In this document: piece after piece, positions 1-5,816 of the stretch | Numbering within the stretch: the first letter of the stretch is position 1 | How the letters are laid out: every line of letters starts with the position of its first letter | NCBI GenBank assembly: GCA_017428585.1 | Contig: JAFRQN010000016.1 | Span: 1 to 12,878, forward strand | Source of the DNA: Bacteroidota bacterium | GTDB lineage: Bacteria > Bacteroidota > Ignavibacteria > Kapaibacteriales > UBA2268 | DNA: 12,878 nt | Direction: 5' to 3' | Program-made: the position numbers and the translations under genes | Notes under the pieces: model-generated | What the model was told of the DNA's origin: nothing | What the model saw: the letters and a program-made list of their open reading frames with translations, nothing else | The model's database searches: none

Positions 1-110
1 AAATTATAACATAATAAAAAATTATCATAATGTCATTTTAAATAATAATATGATAAACTATATATCAAAAAAATATGTTTTAATAATTTTATTTTTATCG
101 AAAAAATTTG

Positions 111-118
111 TATATTTG
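111..118 (+). promoter_or_regulatory. Possible -7 box of the alr promoter
   Basis: TATATTTG matches the TAnnTTTG consensus known for the Bacteroidota housekeeping sigma factor. Nineteen bases upstream (88-91) stands TTTA, three of four bases of the usual TTTG -33 element. The implied 5' leader to the alr ATG would be about 100 bases. In DNA this AT-rich such a box can arise by chance, so the call rests on position and consensus only. Confidence 0.35.
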
Positions 119-210
119 TATGAATTTGAAGAAATAGAATTATAGTATTTGATTAAAAATATTATTACCTATTAACAACCAAATTCTAATTCATTTAAAG
201 CATAAAATAA

Positions 211-215
211 GAGGA
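211..215 (+). promoter_or_regulatory. Shine-Dalgarno site of alr
   Basis: GAGGA stands six bases before the ATG at 222. It is the strongest ribosome-binding site in the window and fixes the alr start. Weaker purine sites precede rplU (AAAGG, 1461-1465) and rpmA (AAGG, 1836-1839). The other genes have none. Confidence 0.7.
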
Positions 216-221
216 CATATC

Positions 222-1337
222 ATGGCAAGTACAATAGCTGAAATAGATGCGAATTGTTTAAGGTATAATTTAAATCGTATTAAAGCAATAACCAATCATA
301 AATCCAAAATTTTAGCAATGGTCAAAGCTAACGCTTATGGACATTCTATGCTGGATGTTGCAAGGATATTTCGACAAGAAAATGTTGAATATTTAGGTGT
401 TGCTGTAGTAAAAGAAGCAAGAGAACTAAGAAATCATGGCGATACAGGTAAAATTTTAGTTATGGTATCACCAGAACCAGATGATGCAGATTTTTTCATT
501 GATAATAATGTAGAAACTGCATTCTCCTCTTTTAAAATATTAAAATGTTTTGCAAAACGTGCTGCTGAACGTAATACAACAATTACAGGTCATCTATACA
601 TAGATACTGGTATGCATCGTGATGGAATATCTTACCAAAGAGCATTAGAATTTATGGAATTCGTAAAAGAACATCCACAAATAAAAATAGTTGGCTTGAT
701 GTCCCATCTCTCAACAGCAGATATGCCTGAATTAAATTTTGCAAATGAACAATTAAGTATATTTGAAAATACAAGAAAACTATTAGCAGAACATGGTTTT
801 ACATTCCAGTATTATCACATAGCAAATAGTTCTGCAATACTAAATTATCCAAATTCACATTACAATTTAGTAAGACCTGGTATTTCTTTATATGGACACA
901 TGCCGACTGCAGAAATGGCAAGACGTATGCAGCTAAAACCTGCAATGCGATGGAAATCAAAAGTAATGCTAATAAAAGATGTTAAAAGAGGTGGAACAGT
1001 TGGATATGGTATGACTTATATTGCATCTCAAGATACGAAAGTAGCTGTAATTCCAATTGGATATGCAGATGGACTGCCGCGTAGTTTATCAAATAATTTT
1101 CAATGCTTAATTAATGGGAAAAGATATAATAACGTAGGCTCAATTTGTATGGATGAATTTATGGTTGATGTTGGAAATAATTTTGATATTAATATATGTG
1201 ATGAAGTTGTAATTTTAGGCAAACAGGGAGATAATGAAATACTGCCTTACGAATTAGCAAGCAAAATTAATTCAATACCATACGAAATAACAAGCTGTGT
1301 TTCAGGCAGAGTGAAAAAAATATTAATAAATGAATAA
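222..1337 (+). CDS. alr: Alanine racemase
   Basis: PLP-dependent enzyme that interconverts L- and D-alanine in the cytoplasm, supplying D-Ala for peptidoglycan. At 371 residues it is the normal length. The N-terminal TIM-barrel domain carries the PLP-lysine motif VKANAYGH, with Lys35 as the Schiff-base residue. VRPGISLYG follows, then the C-terminal beta domain with VGYGMTY (Tyr262, the second catalytic base), the phosphate-binding GYADGLPR and the CMDEFMVDV motif. One oddity is that the DTGM motif reads HLYIDTGMHRDG. The lysine that is carbamylated in the Geobacillus enzyme (Lys129) is Tyr126 here, while the partner arginine is kept (Arg133). A GAGGA site six bases upstream supports the start. 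The next gene is 135 bases away and has its own promoter. Identity is secure. Strict alanine specificity is inferred. Confidence 0.95.
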   Translation: MASTIAEIDANCLRYNLNRIKAITNHKSKILAMVKANAYGHSMLDVARIFRQENVEYLGVAVVKEARELRNHGDTGKILVMVSPEPDDADFFIDNNVETAFSSFKILKCFAKRAAERNTTITGHLYIDTGMHRDGISYQRALEFMEFVKEHPQIKIVGLMSHLSTADMPELNFANEQLSIFENTRKLLAEHGFTFQYYHIANSSAILNYPNSHYNLVRPGISLYGHMPTAEMARRMQLKPAMRWKSKVMLIKDVKRGGTVGYGMTYIASQDTKVAVIPIGYADGLPRSLSNNFQCLINGKRYNNVGSICMDEFMVDVGNNFDINICDEVVILGKQGDNEILPYELASKINSIPYEITSCVSGRVKKILINE

Positions 1338-1394
1338 ACAGAAACAATAAACTTTTTCATTGTGGATAATTTTTAAAAGTTTTTTATAAAAAGT

Positions 1395-1425
1395 TTTGTA
1401 TTTATAAAAAAAAATAGTAATTTTG
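1395..1425 (+). promoter_or_regulatory. Bacteroidota-type promoter of rplU-rpmA
   Basis: TTTG (1395-1398), exactly 19 bases, then TAATTTTG (1418-1425). This fits the Bacteroidota consensus of TTTG at -33 and TAnnTTTG at -7 in both sequence and spacing. It lies about 47 bases upstream of the rplU ATG, a sensible leader length. It is the best promoter match in the window and argues that rplU-rpmA is transcribed independently of alr. Confidence 0.65.
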
Positions 1426-1472
1426 TAATTTCATATTGTAGAAAATAATAATAAAGATATAAAGGTATAATA

Positions 1473-1784
1473 ATGTTAGCATTAGTAGAAATTGCTGGAC
1501 AACAGATTGAAGTTGAAAAGAATACAGTTTTGAATGTACCACACTTAAATGGTGAACCAGGAAGTGAGGTTAAATTTGAAAATAATATATTGCTTACTGA
1601 AGACGGCGGAAATATTAACGTAGGCAATCCAATTATTTCAGGCTCTGTAACAGCAAAAATACTCGAACATGGAAAAGATGAAAAAGTTTTAGTTTTTCAT
1701 AAAAAACGTCGTAAAGGTTATCGCAAATTAAATGGATACCGTTCACAATTTACACGTATTGAGATTACAGGTATAAATATATAA
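1473..1784 (+). CDS. rplU: 50S ribosomal protein L21
   Basis: Structural protein of the large ribosomal subunit that binds 23S rRNA. The 103 residues match the normal bacterial length. The N-terminus has the typical AGQQIEVEKN stretch (usually GGKQYKV), and the C-terminal rRNA-binding signature is clear: VLVFHKKRRKGYRKLNGYR followed by FTRIEITGI. The usual GHRQ is GYRS here, a mild divergence. An AAAGG site seven bases before the ATG supports the start. rpmA follows after 63 bases, the conserved bacterial rplU-rpmA pairing, and the two are presumably co-transcribed from the promoter at 1395-1425. Confidence 0.95.
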   Translation: MLALVEIAGQQIEVEKNTVLNVPHLNGEPGSEVKFENNILLTEDGGNINVGNPIISGSVTAKILEHGKDEKVLVFHKKRRKGYRKLNGYRSQFTRIEITGINI

Positions 1785-1847
1785 TGTATTTATATAATTG
1801 TAATTATTTTTTTTATAATATTTTTAATATAAAATAAGGTAAAAATA

Positions 1848-2105
1848 ATGGCACATAAAAAAGGTGGTGGTTCTAGTAAGAATGGTCGTGATTCCAATTC
1901 CCAACGACGTGGTATAAAAAAATTTGGTGGTGAAAACGTAGTTGCTGGTAATATTATCGTAAGACAATGCGGTACTAAATTTCATCCAGGTCAAAATGTT
2001 GGTTTAGGAACTGATTATACAATCTATTCTCTTATTGATGGAGTTGTAAAATTCGAATCTAAAGATAAATTCCGTAAACAAGTTTCTGTTTACCCAAACA
2101 ACTAA
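1848..2105 (+). CDS. rpmA: 50S ribosomal protein L27
   Basis: Large-subunit ribosomal protein whose N-terminal tail reaches the peptidyl-transferase centre. It is 85 residues long, as expected. It begins directly with MAHKKGGGSSKNGRDS, so it is the ordinary form without the cleaved N-terminal extension found in some Firmicutes. The family hallmarks GNIIVRQCGTKFHPG and VGLGTDYTIYSLIDGVVKF follow. An AAGG site eight bases before the ATG supports the start. It lies downstream of rplU in the usual order and is followed 29 bases after its stop by a strong hairpin. Confidence 0.96.
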   Translation: MAHKKGGGSSKNGRDSNSQRRGIKKFGGENVVAGNIIVRQCGTKFHPGQNVGLGTDYTIYSLIDGVVKFESKDKFRKQVSVYPNN

Positions 2106-2134
2106 GATTCAAAATTCTTATTACAAAATAATAT

Positions 2135-2168
2135 AAATAACAGAATTTCATACGAAATTCTGTTATTT
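2135..2168. terminator. Strong hairpin terminator between converging genes
   Basis: A perfect 14-bp inverted repeat (2135-2148 with 2155-2168) is extended by a C-G pair (2149-2154) around the tetraloop ATAC. On the plus strand the right arm is rich in T and is followed by TCATTTT. On the minus strand it is followed by ATATTATTTTG. It lies between the stop of rpmA (2105) and the stop of the minus-strand small ORF (2211), which is where a bidirectional rho-independent terminator would be expected. Confidence 0.75.
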
Positions 2169-2210
2169 TCATTTTAAACTATACATATTAATTCCATTCT
2201 ATCAATCTAT

Positions 2211-2384
2211 TCAAAAAGCAGACACGACATCAGATTGTTTTTTATTAACTACTTTGCATTTTACATGTTTATTAGATTTATATAACAAATAATATAAAAT
2301 AATTTGTATAGTAAGAATTATATAAAGACAATAAATGATAATCGGAGCAATACATATTATTAAAAAATATATATTATCTATCAT
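2211..2384 (-). CDS. Small hydrophobic membrane protein, unrecognised
   Basis: A 57-codon ORF begins with ATG at 2384 and ends with TGA at 2213-2211. I do not recognise the product. The first four residues are MIDN. Residues 5-35 are an almost unbroken hydrophobic stretch rich in Ile, Leu and Tyr, with Cys11, Ala13 and Pro14, long enough for one extended membrane helix or a tight hairpin. Residues 36-50 are basic, with seven Lys and one His, and the tail is SDVVSAF. By the positive-inside rule the C-terminus should be cytoplasmic. In its favour, codons such as GCT CCG and GAT GTC GTG TCT GCT are unlike the surrounding AT-only spacer, and hairpins flank it on both sides. Against it, I see no ribosome-binding site, and AT-rich DNA readily encodes Ile, Leu and Tyr. 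It could also be a decayed gene end. Confidence 0.45.
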   Translation of the reverse strand: MIDNIYFLIICIAPIIIYCLYIILTIQIILYYLLYKSNKHVKCKVVNKKQSDVVSAF

Positions 2385-2723
2385 ATTAATATATTTATTA
2401 CACTATTTATTTAACAAATCTTATAATTTAAATAATCTAACATAATAAAACGTCAATTATAAGCAATATAATTGACGCTATAAATTAAATTATTTTATAA
2501 TATTCTTAGTAGATGAAGAAAAAACTGCATAATAACTTCTATTATTATAAGATTTTATTTATAATTACAACAGATAACATACTATTATTACATATAAATA
2601 TATATTTTTACAAATAATAGATATTTTTTATTTTTAACTATTCTATAGTATTAATTATATATCTATATTCTGAATTATAATTATTTTATCTATATAATTG
2701 CATAATAATAGGTATTATTTATA
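2385..2723. other. AT-rich spacer between rfbB and the small ORF
   Basis: Apart from the hairpin at 2451-2477, this stretch is almost pure A/T with stops in every frame. I see no tRNA, no rRNA and no convincing promoter. A 34-codon ATG frame (2513-2617, plus) is best taken as noise. Confidence 0.5.
2451..2477 (-). terminator. Hairpin with T-rich tail, probable rfbB terminator
   Basis: The arms 2451-2461 and 2467-2477 form an 11-bp stem (CGTCAATTAT and its complement, plus one A-T pair) around the loop AGCAA. Read on the minus strand, the stem is followed at once by TTTTATTATG, a plausible terminator tail. The plus-strand side has no T run. It lies 246 bases beyond the rfbB stop and upstream of the small ORF, so it would separate these two minus-strand genes. 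Confidence 0.5.
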
Positions 2724-3707
2724 TTAATTATTATTAAATTTATTTAAATACCAATTTACTGTATATATTAATTTATCTGTAAAATTGTTTTCAGCAACAA
2801 AACCTATTTCATTTTTGATTTTCATAGGATCTATTGAATATCTTCTATCATGTCCTAATCGATCTTCAACGTATTCTATTAATGAATAAGGTTTCTCCAT
2901 AATATCCAATATCTGCTTAACTATTTCTATATTACTCTTTTCGTTATTAGCACCTATATTAAAGACTTCGCCTACCTTTCTGCTCTTTACTAAATTATAG
3001 ATAGCTTTACAATGTTCTCCAACAAAAATCCAGTCACGTACATTTAATCCATCACCATAAACAGGAATAGACAAGTTGTTTAGAGCCTTTGTTATAACTA
3101 AAGGAATCAATTTCTCTGGGTATTGCTTAGGTCCAAAATTATTTGAGCATCTTGTTATTAATGTTGGAAATTTGTAAGTATCATAATATGACTGCACAAG
3201 CAAGTCTGCACTTGCTTTGGAGGCAGCATAAGGACTATGCGGATTAATCAAGCTGTTTTCTGTAAATTTTACGTCTTTTTTATCTAATTCAAGAGAACCA
3301 TATACTTCATCAGTAGAAACTTGTAAGAATAATTTATCATTATAACCAACTCTATCCCATAATCCCTTTGCACAGTTTAATAAATTTGCTGTGCCTAATA
3401 TATTAGTTTTAATAAAATTTTCTGGATTTTGAATAGAACGATCTACATGAGATTCTGCCGCAAAATTAATAATAACATCAGGAACATATTTGTTAAAAAT
3501 GAAATTTATTAATTCTGTATTATTAATACTTCCATTAAAAAATTTATAATTTTTATAATTTTTAGCAAATTCTAAATTATCTAAATTTCCTGCATAGGTT
3601 AATTTATCTAAATTAATAATCAAAGCTTGTGGTACATTTTTTAATACATATTCGATAAAGTTGCTTCCAATAAACCCTGCACCACCAGTGATAAAGAATG
3701 TAAACAT
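2724..3707 (-). CDS. rfbB: dTDP-glucose 4,6-dehydratase
   Basis: Short-chain dehydrogenase (extended SDR) that converts dTDP-glucose to dTDP-4-keto-6-deoxyglucose, the second step of dTDP-rhamnose and other deoxysugar pathways. The Rossmann NAD motif TGGAGFIGSN is at residues 7-16 and the substrate/NAD loop DKLTYAGN at 34-41. AAESHVDRS lies at 83-91. The catalytic Thr-Asp-Glu triad of this family is at 132-134 (STDEVYG), and Tyr160/Lys164 form YxxxK in HSPYAASK. RCSNNFGPKQYPEKLIP and YGDGLNVRDW are signature RmlB stretches that separate it from other epimerases. At 327 residues it is at the short end but complete. It is an orphan: rfbA, rfbC and rfbD are absent here. No ribosome-binding site is visible. 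It is divergent from the HD-protein gene across 162 bases. Confidence 0.93.
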   Translation of the reverse strand: MFTFFITGGAGFIGSNFIEYVLKNVPQALIINLDKLTYAGNLDNLEFAKNYKNYKFFNGSINNTELINFIFNKYVPDVIINFAAESHVDRSIQNPENFIKTNILGTANLLNCAKGLWDRVGYNDKLFLQVSTDEVYGSLELDKKDVKFTENSLINPHSPYAASKASADLLVQSYYDTYKFPTLITRCSNNFGPKQYPEKLIPLVITKALNNLSIPVYGDGLNVRDWIFVGEHCKAIYNLVKSRKVGEVFNIGANNEKSNIEIVKQILDIMEKPYSLIEYVEDRLGHDRRYSIDPMKIKNEIGFVAENNFTDKLIYTVNWYLNKFNNN

Positions 3708-3779
3708 ATTAAAAATTTATATTATAAATAATAACTATTATAAATTCTAATTTACAAAAAAAAAATAAAAATAACTAAA

Positions 3780-3787
3780 CAAATTTA
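3780..3787 (-). promoter_or_regulatory. Possible -7 box of rfbB
   Basis: Read on the minus strand this is TAAATTTG, a full match to TAnnTTTG, 72 bases upstream of the rfbB ATG in the divergent intergenic region. No TTTG is found at the expected -33 distance, so support is partial. Confidence 0.3.
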
Positions 3788-3809
3788 TAATTATTAATTC
3801 AAAATATGT

Positions 3810-3817
3810 TATTTTTG
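3810..3817 (+). promoter_or_regulatory. Possible -7 box of the HD-porU gene cluster
   Basis: TATTTTTG fits TAnnTTTG and lies 52 bases before the ATG of the HD-protein gene. No -33 TTTG is seen at 19-21 bases. No comparable box is present in the short gaps before the next genes, so this is the best candidate to drive the whole plus-strand unit from 3870 onward. Confidence 0.4.
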
Positions 3818-3869
3818 TAATTGTTGGTAAATCAAATTTTAAAATATAATTAATAGTAGTACAAATAAT

Positions 3870-4718
3870 ATGGAAAATTTTCAAAAAGATGTTTTGTCTC
3901 AAATCACTTTAGCTCCATATTTACAAGCAGCAACCGCACTTATAGGTAAATCACGGAGAGTCGGTGGAAATCAATTTAGACATGTTTGGGCTACAGTTGG
4001 AATATTATTAGATTATAAAATTATAGATTCTGTTATACTAAAAGCAGCTATGCTGCATGATTTAAAGGAAGATGCCCCTGAGTGTTATTTTCCAGACAAA
4101 ATACGCAGCTTAGACGAAGATGGTCCTCGTGTAGTAGAACTTGTTGAAGAACTTTCAATAAATAAAGCTATTGAAACAAAACCTCAATATCTACAGAGGG
4201 TTATGTTGAGAGGCACTAAAGAAGCCAAAATAATAAAATTGGCTGATAGAATAAGCAACTTAACAGATGTTCAATTGGGAACATTCAATATAGAAAAAAT
4301 ATGCAAAATAATTGAAGAAACTCGAATCTATATATTACCATACGCAAAAGATATTAATTCAAATATGGCAAAAGAGATATCTTTTTTATTAGATAGTCGT
4401 CAACAATATCTACAAACAACAATTAATTTAATATTAGAACGTATAATTACTATTGTAGTAAATAAAATAAATACATTTCGTAATGATATTAACAATGAAA
4501 CTCAAATTTTATTAAAAACATCTCAAACAGATATTGATAAAATAATAGATCTACAAAATCAAAATGATCGTGAACAGCTGCAAGCGAATTTAAACGAAGA
4601 AATTAATAGATTTAATGGAATTATCGAAGATACAATTAATAAGGTTATTGATACACTGCATATAGAATCAACAGAATTCATACAAACACAAATAACACAA
4701 TATAAAAAGAACAAATAA
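3870..4718 (+). CDS. Stand-alone RelA/SpoT-type HD hydrolase-like protein
   Basis: The N-terminal ~135 residues resemble the (p)ppGpp-hydrolase HD domain of RelA/SpoT homologues. His38 (in FRHVWATVG), His63-Asp64 (AAMLHDLKED) and Asp126 (IIKLADRISNL) fit the four metal ligands, and Glu67-Asp68 fit the catalytic ED pair. Spacing is close to that of known RSH hydrolases. At 282 residues, no synthetase, TGS or ACT domain is present. Residues ~150-282 are instead predicted helical, rich in Asn, Gln, Glu and Ile, and of unknown role. By family knowledge, HD-only members act as small alarmone hydrolases (MESH1-like), but other nucleotides are possible. No signal peptide, so probably cytoplasmic. 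It is the first gene of the plus-strand unit, with DUF3078 45 bases behind. No ribosome-binding site is visible. The fold is confident; the substrate is inferred. Confidence 0.75.
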   Translation: MENFQKDVLSQITLAPYLQAATALIGKSRRVGGNQFRHVWATVGILLDYKIIDSVILKAAMLHDLKEDAPECYFPDKIRSLDEDGPRVVELVEELSINKAIETKPQYLQRVMLRGTKEAKIIKLADRISNLTDVQLGTFNIEKICKIIEETRIYILPYAKDINSNMAKEISFLLDSRQQYLQTTINLILERIITIVVNKINTFRNDINNETQILLKTSQTDIDKIIDLQNQNDREQLQANLNEEINRFNGIIEDTINKVIDTLHIESTEFIQTQITQYKKNK

Positions 4719-4763
4719 TTTTAGAAATAACTATTTAATATAAAATATAAAGCAAAAATAATT

Positions 4764-5774
4764 ATGAAACGAATAATAGCATTATTAAGTTTTTTTATCA
4801 TTTATGCAAATATTAATTTAAATGCACAGGAATTGCAGGAAGCTGCAAAATCTAATTTATCAGAAGCCAATAAATTAAAATCAGAAGTTACCAGCTTAAA
4901 AAATCAATGGCAGACACGTGGTTTTGCAGGCATTACCTTCAACCAAAACTATTTTTCTAATTGGGCAAAAGGTGGTGAAAATTCATACGCTGCAATAGGC
5001 AACTTCAACTATGATATAAATTATCGTTCATTAGATACTAATCATATCTGGAAAACAAATATTAATTTAGGCTATGGTTTGCTATATACAACAGAATTTG
5101 GCACTCGTAAAGCAGAAGATAAACTAAATTTAGAATCCAAATATGGTTACAGAGCAATTAGCAATTTATATTACTCTGCTTTATTAAGTTTCAAATCACA
5201 GTTTGCTAAGGGATATAATTATCCAAATGATTCTGACGTTGTCTCCAATTTATTCAGTCCAGCTTACACTATATTATCTGTCGGAATTGATTATAAGCCT
5301 CTACCATTTTTATCTCTATATATATCACCTTTAACAGGAAAGCATATAATGGTATTAGATCAAGAATTAGCAAACGCTGGTGCATTTGGTGTTGATCCAG
5401 CAGTCTATGATTCTTTGGGCAATATGCTTACTCCTGGTAAAAATCATTTAATTAATTTAGGTGCTTATTTAGTAGCAAATTTAGACTATGAAATAATGAA
5501 AAACATAAATTTAAAATCTAAATTAGAATTATTTAATAATTATACAGCTAAGGCAAAACGTGATAGGAATAAAATCATAGTGAATTGTGAAAATACTCTT
5601 ATGATGAAAATTAACAACTACATATCGGCAAACTTATTTTTACATCTAATATATGATTATCAGAACCCTATTACACAATATGAAACAATAGATGGTGTTA
5701 AGACTGCAAAAGGTGTAGCTCCAAGATTACAAATAAAAGAAAACTTTGGATTAGGATTTGGTGTATATTTCTAA
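4764..5774 (+). CDS. DUF3078-family outer-membrane beta-barrel protein
   Basis: Exported protein of 336 residues. The signal peptide spans residues 1-22 and ends in NAQ. Residues 23-49 are a short helical, coiled-coil-like segment (LQEAAKSNLSEANKLKSE...). The remainder alternates polar and aromatic residues as in a beta-barrel and ends in GFGVYF, with the C-terminal aromatic typical of outer-membrane barrels. The stretch ITFNQNYFSNWAKGGENS (57-74) is the hallmark of the DUF3078 family, and later segments (SLYISPLTGKH, LKSKLELFNNYT) fit too. This family is common in Bacteroidota, and I know of no established function. It lies directly before the PorU-like gene (42-base gap), so a role in the outer membrane alongside type IX secretion is plausible but inferred. 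No ribosome-binding site is visible. Confidence 0.8.
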   Translation: MKRIIALLSFFIIYANINLNAQELQEAAKSNLSEANKLKSEVTSLKNQWQTRGFAGITFNQNYFSNWAKGGENSYAAIGNFNYDINYRSLDTNHIWKTNINLGYGLLYTTEFGTRKAEDKLNLESKYGYRAISNLYYSALLSFKSQFAKGYNYPNDSDVVSNLFSPAYTILSVGIDYKPLPFLSLYISPLTGKHIMVLDQELANAGAFGVDPAVYDSLGNMLTPGKNHLINLGAYLVANLDYEIMKNINLKSKLELFNNYTAKAKRDRNKIIVNCENTLMMKINNYISANLFLHLIYDYQNPITQYETIDGVKTAKGVAPRLQIKENFGLGFGVYF

Positions 5775-5816
5775 TAAAAATATATAATTTTAATTAAAAT
5801 AAATTTCCATTAAATC

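Noticed and set aside
22..56. Inverted repeat TTATCATA/TATGATAA upstream of alr as an operator
   Set aside because: The arms are only eight mostly A/T bases with a 19-base gap, which is expected by chance in this composition.
1349..1385. Inverted repeat AAACTTTT/AAAAGTTT followed by T's after alr, as a terminator
   Set aside because: The stem has a single G-C pair and an 18-base loop, too weak to call in such AT-rich DNA.
1794..1814. ATAATT-GT-AATTAT followed by eight T's between rplU and rpmA, as a terminator or attenuator
   Set aside because: An all-A/T six-base stem with a two-base gap is unstable, and rplU and rpmA are normally co-transcribed.
2335..2445. 36-codon plus-strand ORF with a hydrophobic product and tandem TAA stops just before a hairpin
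   Set aside because: It overlaps antisense to the longer minus-strand small ORF, its residues are almost only those of AT-rich codons, and the hairpin has no T run on the plus strand.
2513..2617. 34-codon plus-strand ORF beginning MKKKLHNN
   Set aside because: Composition is that of AT-rich noise, with no ribosome-binding site, no promoter box and no G/C-containing codon cluster.
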